A DNA stretch of 64,000 nucleotides, taken from positions 30,522 through 94,521 of the forward strand of contig NZ_JAHUWH010000019.1 of assembly GCF_019219095.1 (NCBI RefSeq), read 5' to 3'. The notes below the pieces were generated by a model. That model saw only the letters and a list, made by a program, of their open reading frames with translations, was not told the origin of the DNA and searched no databases. Of this stretch, positions 63,886 to 64,000 are shown in pieces. Position 1 is the first letter of the stretch. Each line of letters opens with the position of its first letter. Source of the DNA: Acidovorax sp. sic0104 (GTDB lineage: Bacteria; Pseudomonadota; Gammaproteobacteria; Burkholderiales; Burkholderiaceae_C). The position numbers and the translations under genes are program-made.

Positions 63886-64000
63886 GCCTGACGATGACCT
63901 ACTTTCACACGGGAACCCGCACTATCATCGGCGCAAAGTCGTTTCACTGTCCTGTTCGGGATGGGAAGGAGTGGTACCAACTTGCTATGGTCATCAGGCA
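63886..64000 (-). rRNA. rrf: 5S rRNA
   Basis: Read on the minus strand the RNA begins TGCCTGATGACCATAGCAAG, contains CCCATCCCGAACAGGACAGT and ends GTAGGTCATCGTCAGGC. The terminal stem TGCCTGA/TCAGGCT and the loop sequence are those of betaproteobacterial 5S rRNA. The 5' end coincides with the window edge, so a base or two may be missing. It is followed by a terminator, so it is the last gene of an rRNA operon that continues to the right. Confidence 0.95.

Overview
The window looks like the chromosome of a high-GC betaproteobacterium of the family Comamonadaceae, most like Acidovorax or a close relative. The signs are the strong GC bias of codon third positions, the betaproteobacterial 5S rRNA at the right edge, the conserved argS-SPOR-dsbA and lptA-lptB-rpoN gene strings, and a short two-hairpin AT-rich repeat that I associate with this family. 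The assignment is an inference from gene content, not a database result.

Layout. Positions 1 to about 7,700 form an accessory island, lower in GC and rich in decayed genes. It holds the end of a PadR-like regulator, a lone OLD-family ATPase/TOPRIM nuclease, a possible ParB tail, an MbcA/ParS-type antitoxin-like gene broken by a TAG codon, a DnaN-like N-terminal fragment, an XRE regulator followed by a small intact MbcA/ParS-type gene and a HAD-domain gene, LysR debris and an orphan TniQ-like protein. From about 8.1 kb the sequence becomes ordinary high-GC core chromosome. 8.1-14.2 kb carries a secreted SH3-type protein and an SPFH membrane protein, divergent from a response regulator/sensor kinase pair. 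14.3-21.9 kb carries rpe, apaG, a Gcr-type 'site-specific recombinase' membrane protein, a CPA2 antiporter, a YbdK carboxylate-amine ligase and thiL. 21.9-31.9 kb is a block of accessory metabolism: sigma factor, TRAP binding protein divergent from a PL10 pectate lyase, an Acg-type nitroreductase, an NAD(P)-binding protein with a divergent LysR regulator, and a DUF4139 protein. It separates thiL from pgpA and pncC, which are commonly neighbours.

32-43 kb holds pgpA, pncC, a SulP transporter, a UPF0149/SEC-C protein, a GltB-like FMN protein with a kinase-like partner, an SbmA/YddA-type ABC exporter, a PIN protein and an RlmL-like methyltransferase, then a thioesterase and a periplasmic glutaredoxin. 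43.5-50.2 kb holds lptA, lptB and rpoN (with an 84-bp tandem repeat between lptB and rpoN) and argS-SPOR-dsbA. 50.4-57 kb holds psiF, a DUF2214 protein and dctA, with a divergent hybrid sensor kinase and a LuxR-type response regulator that probably control C4-dicarboxylate uptake. 57-62.7 kb holds a LysR regulator divergent from malate synthase G, a CWC zinc protein, a tautomerase and a DHA2 exporter. The window ends with a class II glutamine amidotransferase and the 3' end of an rRNA operon (terminator and 5S rRNA, minus strand).

The most unusual signal is the family of ~50-bp two-hairpin repeats. At least seven copies are visible. Three lie between genes, and four lie in frame inside thiL, pncC, the RlmL-like gene and rpoN, where they encode part of the protein.
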